A stretch of DNA of 64,000 nucleotides from Stappia sp. TSB10P1A (GCF_900185725.1 NZ_FYAU01000029.1:248001-312000); one strand, 5' to 3'; counted from the first letter of the stretch, positions 1 through 11,391 are shown. Program-made: numbers and translations. The notes: generated by a model not told the origin, from the sequence alone.

Positions 1-108
1 GCCCCAGGTCTCGATCACGGTGGCAAGGGCGACCCTGCGGCCCTCGCGCGTCCAGCTTTCGGCCAGCGCCAGCGGATCGGCGTCCGCCCGGATTGCATCC
101 TGCTGCAT
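1..108 (-). CDS. XdhC/CoxI family protein, N-terminal part
   Basis: Partial gene. The first 36 codons are visible on the minus strand, starting at the ATG at 108-106, with an AAGGAG ribosome site at 115-120. The translated start contains LALAESWTREGRRVALATV and ends VIETWG. This matches the N-terminus of XdhC/CoxI proteins, which help insert or mature the molybdenum cofactor of xanthine dehydrogenase or CO-dehydrogenase-type enzymes. The rest lies left of the window, so the Rossmann-like C-terminal domain cannot be checked. The assignment rests only on the similarity of this short stretch. Confidence 0.7.
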   Translation of the reverse strand, partial: MQQDAIRADADPLALAESWTREGRRVALATVIETWG

Positions 109-473
109 GTCCGTCTCCTTGGTTGCCCCGAATATAGGCTCACCCCGGCGCGCTGCACAGGCGTCCTGTTGCTGGCCTTTGGTCGGAAGGGGATCGCCTC
201 TTCTTCGTCGTCGCGCACAGCGTGCCAGCGCGGATGCGGGACCCATTGGCACCTTTGGCGGGTGTTTTTGCTGCACCCCCCTCTCCGGCGTCTTCCCGGA
301 CGAGGCCGAAGGCCGAAGATCCGGGACCGGAGAGCCACAGCGGGTGCGGGTTTGGCCCGGAGCGCTCCGGCAACGCCCTCGGCTCGCCGGTCCCGGGTCG
401 CGCTGCGCTTGCCCGGGAAGACGAAGGAGAGGCGGAGCAACGTCGGCGGGTGAGGGAAGGCAGTGCCACTTTC

Positions 474-690
474 TCACGGTGTCGTCCCGGTTTCGGCAAA
501 GCCGAAGACCGGGAACCAGTAACCACGGGGGTCGCGGCCCTTGCCGTTGCGCGCCACCGGAAGGCCGGGGGCTGCTGCCGGCGCACACCCACCCGCCCCA
601 GCGGATACTGGACGCCTGCCTGCGCAGGCGTGACAGCCGTGGAGGTGGCGATGCGCTCCCGTCCCACCCCTGCTGAAGATGCCAATGGCT
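474..690. repeat. Dispersed repeat copy A (inverted relative to copy at ~9.0-9.2 kb)
   Basis: This stretch contains CGTCCCGGTTTCGGC, then GAAGACCGGGAACCAGTAAC, then CCAGCGGATACTGGACGCC and TGCGCAGGCGTGACAGCC. The same modules occur in the opposite orientation and reversed order at about 8,985-9,220. It is therefore a dispersed intergenic repeat of roughly 200 bp carrying its own internal palindromes. It resembles the palindromic intergenic repeats common in Hyphomicrobiales genomes. Confidence 0.75.
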
Positions 691-1065
691 CCCGGCTCTG
701 CGCTGCGCGCGGCCGGGATGACCCTCGAGAGGGGGGCACGGCCTTGCATCCCCTCTGCCGTCACCCCGGCCGCAGGCGAAGCCGGAGAGCCGGGGCCTAT
801 TGGTTGCCAGAGCGTTGGCGGCGACGCGGCGAACCGTCGTCTGGCCAGTCCTCGCGCAGCCTCTCCTTGCGTCTTCCCGGGCGAGCATCGCGAGACCCGG
901 GACCGGCGAGCCGGGGGCGTATGAGGTGCGCTCCGGAACCATCCCACCGCCGCTGTGCCTCCCCGGTTCCGGGTCGCGGCTGCGCCTTGCCCGGAATGAC
1001 GAACGGGAAGGGCGGTGCAAGGAGGGGAGAGGGCTGCCCTAGCTCCCCGCACGGGCAGCCCGCAA

Positions 1066-1100
1066 CGAAAAAGGGCGCCGCGAGGCTGCGGCGCCCTTCA
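1066..1100 (-). terminator. Rho-independent terminator of pckA
   Basis: On the minus strand a 9-bp perfect stem (GGGCGCCGC at 1073-1081 paired with 1088-1096) with a 6-base loop is followed directly by a run of five T (1068-1072 read on the minus strand). It lies about 65 bases downstream of the pckA stop. Confidence 0.85.
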
Positions 1101-1162
1101 GTCAGTCAGCGGTGCGGCGCGGGGTGTCCGGTCGCAGCGCGGAAGGCCGGTCCGCTGCGGCG

Positions 1163-2776
<1,614 letters not shown>

Positions 2777-3271
2777 GTTCCCGAAATCCCTGTATCGTGT
2801 TGGTTCGCCCGGCCCGCCAAGGGGCCGCTGATACTGCCGGTCGCCGCGCGTTCGCTCCTGTCGCGAGGTCGCAATATGACTCCGGTAGCGTTGACCCGCC
2901 GGCGGCCCTGTGCCGGCGCACGGAACGGCCGTCGACCTGTTTTTCAGGTCCGGCCCTGCTTTTCTTTTTCGCTTTTGGCAGTGCGAACCTAGTGGATGGC
3001 CCTGAAATCAACAAGCGCAACGAAGGTGGCAAGCTTGCGGCTAAATCGATTTAATTCCCCGTTTCTGCGAATATAATTATTTTTTAAGGAAAAATAATAC
3101 GCGCTCCGGCGCACTGGGCCGTGGAATACTCGTTTCATATCAGATCATTCGCGGATCATCCGTTCAAAGCCATGGATTTTCGCGGGGGAGAAGCCTCGAA
3201 TTGGGGGGGAAGAATCGGGGGCTCGCGGCGAGGCATCCGCGGCGGCGATGACCGGCGCGGAGGTTTCGGCT
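2777..3271. promoter_or_regulatory. Divergent intergenic region between pckA and the MATE exporter
   Basis: Nearly 500 bases without a credible gene, holding the promoters of both divergent neighbours. A stretch at about 3,040-3,105 is unusually AT-rich for this genome and is the best promoter candidate, but I cannot assign exact -35/-10 boxes. A hairpin (GACCTG at 2934-2939, TTTTT loop, CAGGTC at 2945-2950) lies in the expected pckA leader. Regulation by the nearby ChvI is plausible from what is known in rhizobia, but no site can be named. Confidence 0.4.
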
Positions 3272-4723
3272 ATGGTCGCGGGCCCGATTGCCACCCGCCG
3301 CCTCCCTGTTCAGGCCCAGATGTCCACACCACGCAGGTCCACTCCCGCCCCGACGGGGCATCATCTCCGCGCCACCGCGGCGCTGGCGCTGCCGATCATC
3401 GTCTCGCGCGCGGCGCTGGTGGTGATGTTCACCGTCGACACGGTGATGGCGGGCCGGGCGAGCGCCGCCGACCTTGCCCATTTCGGCCTCGGCGTCGCGC
3501 CGCAGCTTACCTTGATGATGATCGCCGTCGGTGCGCTGCAGGCGACCGCGGTGCTGGCGGCGCAGGCGCTCGGCGCGGGCGATGCCCCGCGCGCCGGCGC
3601 GGTGCTGCGCGCCTCGCTCGCCCATGCGCTGGCGCTGGGTCTCTTCTGTCTCGTCCTGTCGCTGCTGGCCGAGCCGTTCTTCCGGGCGACCGGGCAGGAC
3701 GCGGACCTTGCCGCAGGCGCGGCGCGCGTCTCGCTCGCCTTCGGCTTCGGCATGCCGGGCATCCTCATTTTCGTCGCCTGCAACCTGTTCATGGAAGCGA
3801 CGGGGCGGCCGAAGACCGGCATGGCGATCATGCTCGCCGCCAACCTCGTCAACGTGCCGCTGAACGCGCTCTTCGGCTATGGCTGGGGCGGGCTGTTCGC
3901 CCCCGGCGGGGCGGAAGGCATCATGCTGGCGAGCACCATTGCGCGCACCCTTGCCGGGGCGACCATCCTCGCCATCCTGCTGCGGCAGGCGGGGCGCGAC
4001 GACAGGTTCCGCATCCTGCCGCGCCGCCGGGCCGGGCCTGCGCTGCTCGGCCTGTGGAGCGATCCGGACGCGCGCCTGCTGCGCCGGCTCGGCCTGCCGA
4101 TGGGCCTTGCCCAGGGCGCGGAAAGCGCCGCCTTCGCCACCGTGGTGATGATGGCCGGCTGGCTCGGCACCGCCCAGCTTGCCGCCTATCAGACGACGAT
4201 GAGCCTCGTCACGCTGACCTTCATGATGGCCATCGGCACCGGCGGGGCGACGGCGATCCTGGTCGGCCGCGCCTTCGGCGAGGGCGATGCGGCCAATGCC
4301 GGGCGCGCCGGCTGGGCCGGCATCGCGCTCGGCGCGCTGTGGCCGCTGCCGGTCGCCCTGCTGTTCCTGGTCTCGCCGGAGACGGCGGCGCGGGTGGTGA
4401 CCAGCGACCCGCTGACCGTCGAGGCCGCCGCGCAGGCGCTGTTCGTCGCCGGCTTCATGCTGTCGCTCGATGCGTCGATGGCGGTGGCGATGGGCGCGCT
4501 GCGCGGCCTTGGCGACGTGTGGTGGCCGACCCTGTGGCAGACCGGCGCCTTCTGGCTGGTGGCGGTGCCGGCCGCCTATCTGATGGCGATCGGGCTGGAG
4601 GTCGGCGCGGGCGGGCTGATCGGCGGGCTGATCGCCGGGATCGTGGTGTCCTTCACCGGCCTTGCCCTGCGCTTCGCGCGCCAGAGCGCACGGGGCCGGC
4701 CGGAGCCGGCGCCGCAGGCGTGA
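3272..4723 (+). CDS. MATE family efflux transporter
   Basis: Probable inner-membrane multidrug/toxin exporter driven by a Na+ or H+ gradient. The protein (483 residues from this start) is almost entirely hydrophobic helices, about 12 in number. It shows MATE-type features near the N-terminus (LALPIIVSRAALVVMFTVDT) and in the second half (GLPMGLAQGAESAAF). The start at 3272 is preferred because GGAGGT lies 7 bases upstream at 3259-3264. An in-frame ATG at 3248 and another at 3320 are alternatives. The substrate is unknown. It is followed 111 bases later by chvI but is probably a separate unit. Confidence 0.88.
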   Translation: MVAGPIATRRLPVQAQMSTPRRSTPAPTGHHLRATAALALPIIVSRAALVVMFTVDTVMAGRASAADLAHFGLGVAPQLTLMMIAVGALQATAVLAAQALGAGDAPRAGAVLRASLAHALALGLFCLVLSLLAEPFFRATGQDADLAAGAARVSLAFGFGMPGILIFVACNLFMEATGRPKTGMAIMLAANLVNVPLNALFGYGWGGLFAPGGAEGIMLASTIARTLAGATILAILLRQAGRDDRFRILPRRRAGPALLGLWSDPDARLLRRLGLPMGLAQGAESAAFATVVMMAGWLGTAQLAAYQTTMSLVTLTFMMAIGTGGATAILVGRAFGEGDAANAGRAGWAGIALGALWPLPVALLFLVSPETAARVVTSDPLTVEAAAQALFVAGFMLSLDASMAVAMGALRGLGDVWWPTLWQTGAFWLVAVPAAYLMAIGLEVGAGGLIGGLIAGIVVSFTGLALRFARQSARGRPEPAPQA

Positions 4724-4834
4724 TGGCGGCTGGCGGGCCCCGTCCGGCCTCGCCATAATTTATGCGCATTTGCACCGCCAAGGCTGGTAAACCAAGACGA
4801 GCGAACAAGAAGAACGGGTTCAGGGCTTTCGACC

Positions 4835-5533
4835 ATGCCGACGATCGCACTCGTAGACGACGACCGCAACATCCTGACCTCGGTCTCCATTGCGCTGGAG
4901 AGCGAAGGCTACAGGGTCCATACCTATACGGACGGCTCCTCGGCCCTCGACCGGCTGATCACCGATCCGCCGGATCTTGCCATCTTCGACATCAAGATGC
5001 CGCGCATGGACGGCATGGAGCTGCTGCGCCGGCTGCGCCAGAAGTCGGACCTGCCGGTGATCTTCCTGACCAGCAAGGACGACGAGATCGACGAGCTGTT
5101 CGGCCTGAAGATGGGCGCCGACGACTTCATCCGCAAACCGTTCTCCCAGCGCCTGCTGGTCGAGCGCGTCAAGGCGGTGCTGCGCCGCGTGCAGCCGCGC
5201 GATCCCTCGACCAGCAAGCCGGAAAGCGACAAGCTGCTGGAACGCGGCGACCTGGTCATGGATCAGGAGCGCCACACCTCGATGTGGAAGGGCCAGCCGG
5301 TGACGCTGACGGTCACCGAATTCCTGATCCTCTACGCGCTGGCGCATCGTCCGGGCGTGGTCAAGAGCCGCAACGCGCTGATGGACGCGGCCTATGACGA
5401 TCAGGTCTATGTGGACGACCGGACCATCGATAGCCATATCAAGCGCCTGCGGAAGAAGTTCAAGCTGGTCGACGACAGCTTCGACATGATCGAGACGCTG
5501 TACGGCGTCGGCTACCGCTTCCGCGAGGGCTGA
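4835..5533 (+). CDS. chvI: Response regulator ChvI (OmpR family)
   Basis: A 232-residue DNA-binding response regulator. The N-terminal receiver domain has the acidic pair in ALVDDDRN, the phospho-acceptor Asp in [13 protein letters not shown] and the conserved Lys in DDFIRKPFS. The C-terminal half is an OmpR/PhoB winged helix ending in [10 protein letters not shown]. It pairs with the ChvG sensor kinase encoded 91 bases downstream. In Agrobacterium, Sinorhizobium and Brucella (BvrR) this pair controls the response to acid and envelope stress, exopolysaccharide and host interaction. Its place between pckA and chvG-hprK is the conserved Hyphomicrobiales order. Confidence 0.95.
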   Translation: MPTIALVDDDRNILTSVSIALESEGYRVHTYTDGSSALDRLITDPPDLAIFDIKMPRMDGMELLRRLRQKSDLPVIFLTSKDDEIDELFGLKMGADDFIRKPFSQRLLVERVKAVLRRVQPRDPSTSKPESDKLLERGDLVMDQERHTSMWKGQPVTLTVTEFLILYALAHRPGVVKSRNALMDAAYDDQVYVDDRTIDSHIKRLRKKFKLVDDSFDMIETLYGVGYRFREG

Positions 5534-5624
5534 GGCGCAAGCGCCTCAAAGGCGCGCCGTGAAAACGCGCCTTGAAGACGCGCTTGAAGAAACGTGGCCG
5601 GGAGCTCCCGGCCGGGGAAGGTGA

Positions 5625-7466
5625 ATGGCGATCGAGGTGGACACGGGCGGGCAGGCGCATCGCGAGGCCGACCCGCGGCCGGCGTCCCCGGCACGGGCCG
5701 GGGACGGGCCGACGGCTGGGCGCGGCGAGACGGCCCCGCGCCGGCTCCGCCGCCGCATCCTGTCGCGGATCGGCGGCGCCCTGTCCCCTTACCTGACCTC
5801 CTCGCTGACCCGCCGCATCCTGGTGCTCAACCTTGCCGGCCTGTGCGCGCTGGTCGGCGGCATCCTCTATCTCAACCAGTTCCGCGCCGGACTGATCGAC
5901 GCCCGCGTCCAGAGCCTGCTGACCCAGGGCGAGATCATCGCCGGCGCCATCGCCGCCTCGGCCACCGTCGAGACCGACGGGCTGATGGTCGATCCCGAGC
6001 AACTGCTGCAGCTCCAGGCCGGCGAGAGCGTCTCGCCGACCGATGCCTCGCGGCTGACCGACTTCCCGATCAACCCGGAACGGGTTGCCCCGGTGCTGCG
6101 CCGGCTGATCTCGCCGACGCGCACGCGGGCGCGGATCTACGATCCCGAGGGCATCCTGATCCTCGATTCCCGGCATCTTTACGCCCGCGGCCAGATCCTG
6201 CGCTTCGACCTGCCGCCGCCGACCGCCGAGGAACCCGGCATCTGGGACCAGATCTGGGCCGACGTGAAACTGTGGTTCCGCCGCGGCGACCTGCCGCTCT
6301 ACGAGGAGATCGGCGCGGGCAACGGCCGCGCCTATCCGGAAGTGGAGGCCGCGCTCGCCGGCTCGCCCGCCAGCGTCGTGCGGGTGTCCTCGCGCGGTGA
6401 GCTGATCGTCTCGGTGGCGGTGCCGGTGCAGCGCTTCCGCGCGGTGCTGGGCTCGCTGCTGCTGTCGACGCAAGGCGGCGACATCGACGCCATCGTGCGG
6501 GCCGAGCGCATCGGCATCGTCCGCGTCTTCCTCGTCGCCGCGACGGTGACGATGGTGCTGTCGATCCTGCTGGCCGGCACCATTGCCGGCCCGGTGCGCC
6601 GGCTGGCGGCGGCGGCCGAGCGGGTGCGCCGCGGCATCAAGTCGCGCGAGGAGATCCCGCAGTTTTCCGAGCGGCGCGACGAGATCGGCCATCTGGCGCG
6701 GGCCCTGCGCGACATGACCAACGCGCTCTACAACCGGATGGATGCGATCGAGACCTTCGCCGCCGACGTCGCCCACGAGCTGAAGAACCCGCTGACCTCG
6801 CTGCGCAGCGCGGTCGAGACGCTGCCGCTGGCCAAGCAGCCGCAGGCGCGCGCCCGGCTGATGGAGGTGATCCAGCACGACGTGCGCCGGCTCGACCGGC
6901 TGATCACTGACATTTCCGATGCCTCGCGGCTGGACGCGGAACTCGCGCGCGCCGACGCCGAACCCATCGACATCTCGACGCTGCTGCTCGGCGTCTGCGA
7001 CCTTGCCAACGAGCGCGCGGCAAGCGGCGAGGCGCCGGTGGCGGTGCAGATCGCCCCCTCGCGGCGCGACCACCCCTACCGGGTGCTCGGCCATGACAGC
7101 CGCCTCGGCCAGGTGATCAACAACCTGATCGACAATGCCCGCTCGTTCTCGCCGCCGGGCGGCAGCGTGCGCATCGCCGCCAACCGCACCGCCGACATGG
7201 TCGAGATCACGGTGGACGATGACGGGCCGGGCGTGCGCCCGGAGCTGCGCGAGCGCATCTTCGAGCGCTTCTACACGGATCGTCCCGAATCCGAGGGCTT
7301 CGGCAACAATTCCGGCCTCGGCCTGTCGATCTCGCGGCAGATCGTCGAGGCGCATCGCGGCACCATCACCGTGTCGAACCGCGAGACGACGGACGCCAAG
7401 ACCGGCGAGACCCGCGTCGAGGGCGCCCGCTTCACCGTGCGCCTGCCGGCCGAAAGCCGGGGATGA
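5625..7466 (+). CDS. chvG: Sensor histidine kinase ChvG/ExoS/BvrS
   Basis: A 613-residue membrane sensor kinase for ChvI. An N-terminal cytoplasmic basic stretch leads to a first membrane helix around residues 60-85. A periplasmic sensing domain of about 200 residues follows, then a second helix (FLVAATVTMVLSILLAGTI), a HAMP linker, and the dimerisation domain with phospho-acceptor His384 in DVAHELKNP. The C-terminal ATPase has NNLIDNARSFS, DDDGPGV and GLGLSIS. In rhizobia the periplasmic repressor ExoR acts on this sensor. The stop overlaps the hprK start (ATGA), so the two are translationally coupled. This is the conserved link between the acid sensor and PTS signalling. Confidence 0.95.
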   Translation: MAIEVDTGGQAHREADPRPASPARAGDGPTAGRGETAPRRLRRRILSRIGGALSPYLTSSLTRRILVLNLAGLCALVGGILYLNQFRAGLIDARVQSLLTQGEIIAGAIAASATVETDGLMVDPEQLLQLQAGESVSPTDASRLTDFPINPERVAPVLRRLISPTRTRARIYDPEGILILDSRHLYARGQILRFDLPPPTAEEPGIWDQIWADVKLWFRRGDLPLYEEIGAGNGRAYPEVEAALAGSPASVVRVSSRGELIVSVAVPVQRFRAVLGSLLLSTQGGDIDAIVRAERIGIVRVFLVAATVTMVLSILLAGTIAGPVRRLAAAAERVRRGIKSREEIPQFSERRDEIGHLARALRDMTNALYNRMDAIETFAADVAHELKNPLTSLRSAVETLPLAKQPQARARLMEVIQHDVRRLDRLITDISDASRLDAELARADAEPIDISTLLLGVCDLANERAASGEAPVAVQIAPSRRDHPYRVLGHDSRLGQVINNLIDNARSFSPPGGSVRIAANRTADMVEITVDDDGPGVRPELRERIFERFYTDRPESEGFGNNSGLGLSISRQIVEAHRGTITVSNRETTDAKTGETRVEGARFTVRLPAESRG

Positions 7467-7933
7467 GCGGCGAGACGGTGCATGCGTCCTGCATCCTGGT
7501 CGGCAGCGCCGGTATCCTGATCCGTGGCCGCTCGGGCGCCGGCAAGTCGCGGCTCGGCGAGCGGATCCTCAGCGAGGCGCGCCTGCGCGGCCGGCTGGCG
7601 CTGGCGGTCGCCGACGACCGGGTGGCGCTCAGCGTCCGCTCGGACCGGCTGATCGCCACCTGTCCCCCCGCCCTTGCCGGCCTGTGGGAGCGGCGCGGGG
7701 AGGGCATTGTCGCCCTCGCCTTCGAGCCGCGCGCGGTGGTGCGGCTGGTGGTCGATCTGGTGCCGGAGGCGGAGCTGGAGCGGATGCCGGAGCCGGAGGC
7801 GATGCGCGTGCAACTGTGCGGGGTCCCGCTTGCGCGCCTTGCCGTGCCCTGCGGCCGCGAGGGGGCTTCGGCCCTGCATGTGCTGGCGGTGCTGGCGGGA
7901 GCGGCCAGTGAGCGACAGGTGAGCAGCCAGTGA
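7463..7933 (+). CDS. hprK: HPr kinase/phosphorylase, short alphaproteobacterial form
   Basis: Phosphorylates HPr on its regulatory serine. The 156-residue protein is the short form that keeps only the C-terminal kinase domain. Walker A GRSGAGKS is at residues 22-29, and VADDRVALS corresponds to the conserved capping/catalytic loop. It overlaps chvG by 4 bases. EIIA-Man and HPr genes follow about 250 bases later, so kinase and substrate are neighbours. The last codons lie in a 22-bp tandem duplication, so the very C-terminus may be recently extended. Confidence 0.92.
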   Translation: MSGETVHASCILVGSAGILIRGRSGAGKSRLGERILSEARLRGRLALAVADDRVALSVRSDRLIATCPPALAGLWERRGEGIVALAFEPRAVVRLVVDLVPEAELERMPEPEAMRVQLCGVPLARLAVPCGREGASALHVLAVLAGAASERQVSSQ

Positions 7934-7946
7934 GCGACAGGTGAGC
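7904..7946 (+). repeat. Tandem duplication spanning the hprK stop
   Basis: Two perfect 21-bp copies (7904-7924 and 7926-7946), beginning GCCAGTGAGCGAC and separated by one base. The hprK stop codon (7931-7933) is inside the second copy, so the duplication has added residues to the end of HprK. Confidence 0.9.
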
Positions 7947-8184
7947 GGCGCGGGGCGGAAAGGCGGGGGGAGCTGGCGAAAAAGGCGGCGGCGCCGCCGA
8001 TTTTTCTTGCACTGCAGCGTTCCCTTGCCGACATTGGGCGCCCGGCATCGAACGACCGGGAACTGGGGGCCTCGATGCATGGCAGGTGGCGCGACCGGAC
8101 AATCCGGGACCGTGCCGGGCGCCGTGCACAGGCCGCCGCGGACGAACACGCGACGGCAAACGACGGGCAAATGACGGACAGGGC

Positions 8185-8589
8185 ATGATCGGACTCGTAC
8201 TCGTTACGCACGGACGATTGGCAGTGGAATTCAAGTCTGCGCTGGAGCATGTCGTCGGTCCGCAGGAGCGGATCGAGACGATCTGCATCGGCCCGGACGA
8301 CGACATGGAGCAGCGTCGGCAGGACATCCTTGCCGCCGTTGCGAGCGTCAATGACGGAGCCGGCGTCGTGCTGCTGACCGACATGTTCGGCGGCACGCCG
8401 TCGAACCTCGCGATCTCGGTGATGGACGGCACCAATATCGAGGTGATCGCCGGCGTCAACCTGCCCATGCTGATCAAGCTGGCGAGCCTGCGCGGCGAGA
8501 CCCCCATCGCCGTGGCGGTCGACGAAGCGCGCAAGGCCGGCCAGAAATACATCTCCGTCGCCAGCCAGGTGCTGTCGGGCCAGGGATGA
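8185..8589 (+). CDS. PTS EIIA component, mannose-type fold
   Basis: A 134-residue single-domain PTS protein of the EIIA-Man fold. It starts MIGLVLVTHGRL, with the phosphorylated histidine at His9, and has the family motif LLTDMFGGTPSNLA. It takes phosphate from HPr (next gene) and acts in the regulatory PTS of alphaproteobacteria, which has no sugar permease here. The open frame extends upstream to 8086, but the ATG at 8185 matches the family N-terminus exactly. It is separated from hpr by 24 bases and is probably in the same operon. It is often annotated manX or ptsIIA. Confidence 0.93.
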   Translation: MIGLVLVTHGRLAVEFKSALEHVVGPQERIETICIGPDDDMEQRRQDILAAVASVNDGAGVVLLTDMFGGTPSNLAISVMDGTNIEVIAGVNLPMLIKLASLRGETPIAVAVDEARKAGQKYISVASQVLSGQG

Positions 8590-8613
8590 GGGGTCAGGGG
8601 TGACGGGGACGGG

Positions 8614-8907
8614 ATGACGGACACGATGCAAGCTGTCGGACTCGTCCGCGACCTGATGATCGTCAATCGCCGGGGCCTGCATGCCCGCGCCTCCGCCAAG
8701 CTGGTGAAGCTGGTCGAGACGTTCGAGGCGCAGGTGATCGTGATGAAGGACGGCCAGACGGTCGGCGGCACGTCCATCATGGGACTGATGATGCTGGCGG
8801 CCAGCCCCGGCTGCTCGATCCGCGTTTCCGTGAGCGGGGCCGAGGCGGAGGCGGCGCTTGCCGCCATCGCCGAACTGGTCGAAAGCGGCTTCGGCGAAAC
8901 CGACTGA
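8614..8907 (+). CDS. ptsH: Phosphocarrier protein HPr (NPr type)
   Basis: A 97-residue phosphocarrier of the PTS. The active-site His23 is in RRGLHARASAK, and the HprK target serine, equivalent to Ser46, is Ser54 in GGTSIMGLMML. An 8-9 residue extension precedes the usual start. It relays phosphate from EI to the EIIA-Man encoded just upstream. With HprK about 0.7 kb upstream, both phosphorylation routes to this protein are represented. The next gene is almost 1 kb away, so this ends the operon. Confidence 0.94.
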   Translation: MTDTMQAVGLVRDLMIVNRRGLHARASAKLVKLVETFEAQVIVMKDGQTVGGTSIMGLMMLAASPGCSIRVSVSGAEAEAALAAIAELVESGFGETD

Positions 8908-9879
8908 GCCGCGCTGCCGGAGCCCTCGCCGGACGCGGCCGCTGGCCGGAAGGGCGGGGCCTGTTCAGGGCCGGAGAGGCGGGACCCATTGGCCCCCTCG
9001 GCGAGGTTGAGGCGGGACGCATCGCCACCTTCCACGGCTGTCACGCCTGCGCAGGCAGGCGTCCAGTATCCGCTGGGGTAGGCGGGCGTGCGAAGGCAGC
9101 ACCCTCCAGCGTTCCGGCGGCAGCGCTGAGGCCTCACTGCAACCGTTCGGGGTTACTGGTTCCCGGTCTTCGGCTTCGCCGAAACCGGGACGACATCCTA
9201 TGGGTGAGGCGACCGGCGGAGGGTCGTTTCCGTTATCCCGCCACCGTCGCCCACCCTCGGACCTCACCTCGGGCGCGCGCTAGCGCGACCCGGGGGCCAT
9301 TGGCTGCCAGAGCGGTGGCGAAAACACGCTCGTCCCTCCCGCGTCCTTCTGCCCAATCGCGTCTTGCCACGTCTTGCCACGTCTTCCCGGACGCACCACC
9401 CTTCCCCGCGTCCTCCCGGACGGCGCGCAGCGCCGAGCCGGGATCGGCGAGCCGAGGGCCTGTCCGGCGTGCTTCCGGATGTCCCCACAACCGCCGTGCC
9501 TCCCCGGTTCCGGCTCGGTGCTCGTCCGGCCGGGCGGGCGGCGGAGAGGGACCGGAGCCGAGCGCCAGGCCGCCGGATTTGCGAATGAAGCGGACATAAA
9601 GAAATCTTTATATCCTTATTGCTTTGTGCTGGTTTCCGGCCTATAAAACCGGCGTCCGCCGGATGCTCGCGTCCGGCGCAAGCCGTTATCTGCGCCGAAC
9701 CCCGGACGAGGGTCCGGATGACACGGCGCCAGACAGGACCGGGACGCGCCCGGAAGGCCAGCGGACGGCCACAGGCGCCGCGTCGCGCGACGGCCGTCTG
9801 CGGGCAGGCGAATGCAGGTTCAAACAGCGACTGCGTCCAGCACGGCCGCAGTTTTCAACACAGTGAGCGGACGAGACCG
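8908..9879. other. Repeat-rich intergenic region upstream of ahcY
   Basis: About 970 bases with no credible gene. The first half holds dispersed repeat copy B. The part at about 9,395-9,540 repeats modules seen at 860-1,000 (for example GTGCCTCCCCGGTTCCGG occurs in both). A short AT-rich block at about 9,594-9,650 is the most likely site of the ahcY promoter. I looked for SAM- or SAH-sensing riboswitch structures before ahcY and could not recognise one. Confidence 0.5.
8985..9220. repeat. Dispersed repeat copy B (inverse of copy at 474-690)
   Basis: Carries GGCTGTCACGCCTGCGCA, GGCGTCCAGTATCCGCTGG, GTTACTGGTTCCCGGTCTTC and GCCGAAACCGGGACGAC. These are the reverse complements, in reverse order, of modules at 474-690. 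The two copies are about 8.5 kb apart in inverted orientation. Confidence 0.75.
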
Positions 9880-11277
9880 ATGACCACCGCAACCGACTAC
9901 TACGTCAAGGACATCTCCCTGGCCGACTACGGCCGCAAGGAGATCGACATCGCCGAGACCGAGATGCCGGGCCTGATGGCCTGCCGCGAGGAGTTCGGCG
10001 AGAAGAAGCCGCTCAAGGGCGCGCGCATCGCCGGCTCGCTGCACATGACCATCCAGACCGCCGTGCTGATCGAGACGCTGGTGGCGCTCGGCGCCGAGGT
10101 CCGCTGGGCCTCCTGCAACATCTTCTCGACCCAGGACCACGCCGCCGCCGCGATCGCCGCCGCCGGCATCCCGGTCTTCGCCGAGAAGGGCGAGACCCTC
10201 GAGGAATACTGGGACTATTGCGACCGGATCTTCTTCTTCCCCGAAGGCACGGCCAACATGATCCTCGATGATGGCGGCGACGCCACCATGTATATCCTGC
10301 TCGGCGCCCGCGCCGAGGCCGGCGAGGACGTGCTCTCCAATCCCGGCTCGGAGGAGGAGAAGATCCTCTTCGCCCAGATCCGCAAGCGCATGGCGGCGAG
10401 CCCCGGCTGGTTCACCAGGCAGCGCGACGAGATCCGCGGCGTCTCCGAGGAGACGACGACGGGCGTCAACCGCCTGTACCAGCTCAAGGCCAAGGGCCTG
10501 CTGCCGTTCCCGGCGATCAATGTCAACGACAGCGTCACCAAGTCGAAGTTCGACAACAAGTATGGCTGCAAGGAAAGCCTCGTCGACGGCATCCGTCGTG
10601 GCACCGACGTGATGATGGCCGGCAAGACCGCCGTCGTCTGCGGCTATGGCGACGTCGGCAAGGGCTCGGCCGCCAGCCTTCGCGGCGCCGGCGCCCGCGT
10701 CAAGGTGACCGAGGTCGACCCGATCTGCGCCCTGCAGGCGGCGATGGACGGCTTCGAGGTCGTCACCCTGGAGACCGCCGCCCCGAGCGCCGACATCGTC
10801 ATCACCACCACCGGCAACAAGGATGTGGTGACGCTCGACCACATGCGCTCGCTGAAGGACATGGCGATCGTCGGCAATATCGGCCACTTCGACAATGAGA
10901 TCCAGGTTGAGGCGCTGCGCAACTACAAGTGGATCAACATCAAGCCGCAGGTCGACATGATCGAGTTCCCGGACGGCAAGCGGATGATCCTGCTGTCGGA
11001 AGGCCGCCTGCTGAACCTCGGCAATGCCACCGGCCATCCGAGCTTCGTGATGTCGGCCAGCTTCACCAACCAGGTGCTGGCGCAGATCGAGCTGTGGACC
11101 CGTCCGGATGCCTACGACAAGGACGTCTATGTCCTGCCGAAGCATCTCGACGAGCGCGTCGCCCGCCTGCACCTTGCCAAGCTCGGCGTCGAACTGACCG
11201 AACTGACCCCGGCGCAGGCCGACTATATCGGCGTGAAGACCACCGGCCCCTACAAGCCGGAACACTACCGCTACTGA
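9880..11277 (+). CDS. ahcY: Adenosylhomocysteinase (S-adenosyl-L-homocysteine hydrolase)
   Basis: Splits S-adenosylhomocysteine into homocysteine and adenosine, keeping the methylation cycle running; cytosolic and NAD-dependent. The 465-residue length is normal for the family. Motifs include [15 protein letters not shown] near the N-terminus, the NAD-binding GYGDVGKG at residues 255-262, and the C-terminal [13 protein letters not shown] that closes the active site. The open frame runs further upstream to 9619, but the ATG at 9880 fits the family start ([18 protein letters not shown]). It ends in its own terminator. Confidence 0.98.
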   Translation: MTTATDYYVKDISLADYGRKEIDIAETEMPGLMACREEFGEKKPLKGARIAGSLHMTIQTAVLIETLVALGAEVRWASCNIFSTQDHAAAAIAAAGIPVFAEKGETLEEYWDYCDRIFFFPEGTANMILDDGGDATMYILLGARAEAGEDVLSNPGSEEEKILFAQIRKRMAASPGWFTRQRDEIRGVSEETTTGVNRLYQLKAKGLLPFPAINVNDSVTKSKFDNKYGCKESLVDGIRRGTDVMMAGKTAVVCGYGDVGKGSAASLRGAGARVKVTEVDPICALQAAMDGFEVVTLETAAPSADIVITTTGNKDVVTLDHMRSLKDMAIVGNIGHFDNEIQVEALRNYKWINIKPQVDMIEFPDGKRMILLSEGRLLNLGNATGHPSFVMSASFTNQVLAQIELWTRPDAYDKDVYVLPKHLDERVARLHLAKLGVELTELTPAQADYIGVKTTGPYKPEHYRY

Positions 11278-11353
11278 TCGATCCCGCCGGTTTCCGGCGC
11301 AACCGGCAGGCACGGGGCCTGCCGGGCGGGGACGAACCCTTGAACGAGTGCGG

Positions 11354-11391
11354 AAACGGGGGCTGTGGATGACACGGCCCCCGTTTACTTT
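11354..11391 (+). terminator. Rho-independent terminator of ahcY
   Basis: A 10-bp perfect stem (AAACGGGGGC at 11354-11363 with its complement at 11377-11386) is followed by ACTTTTC. It lies about 75 bases past the ahcY stop. Confidence 0.8.

Larger units (their letters stand above)
109..1162. other. Long non-coding gap with dispersed palindromic repeats
   Basis: About 1 kb separates the divergent end of the XdhC gene from the 3' end of pckA. Long open frames exist on both strands, but they have no recognisable domain, no consistent ribosome site, and shadow each other, as expected in very GC-rich DNA. The region is made of short palindromic modules with cores such as CGGTTTCGGC and GCCGAAGACCG, and of proline/arginine-rich pseudo-coding stretches. 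A hairpin (GGGCTGCCC at 1031-1039, complement at 1053-1061) sits just before the pckA terminator. Confidence 0.6.

Noticed and set aside
3164-4756. Long minus-strand open frame opposite the MATE gene (and similar frames opposite chvG, addB, addA, ahcY)
   Set aside because: Arg/Gln/His-rich shadow translations typical of antisense frames in GC-rich genes; no ribosome site or domain.
9595-9879. SAM/SAH riboswitch before ahcY
   Set aside because: No recognisable conserved core was seen; only GC-rich hairpins and a short AT-rich block.
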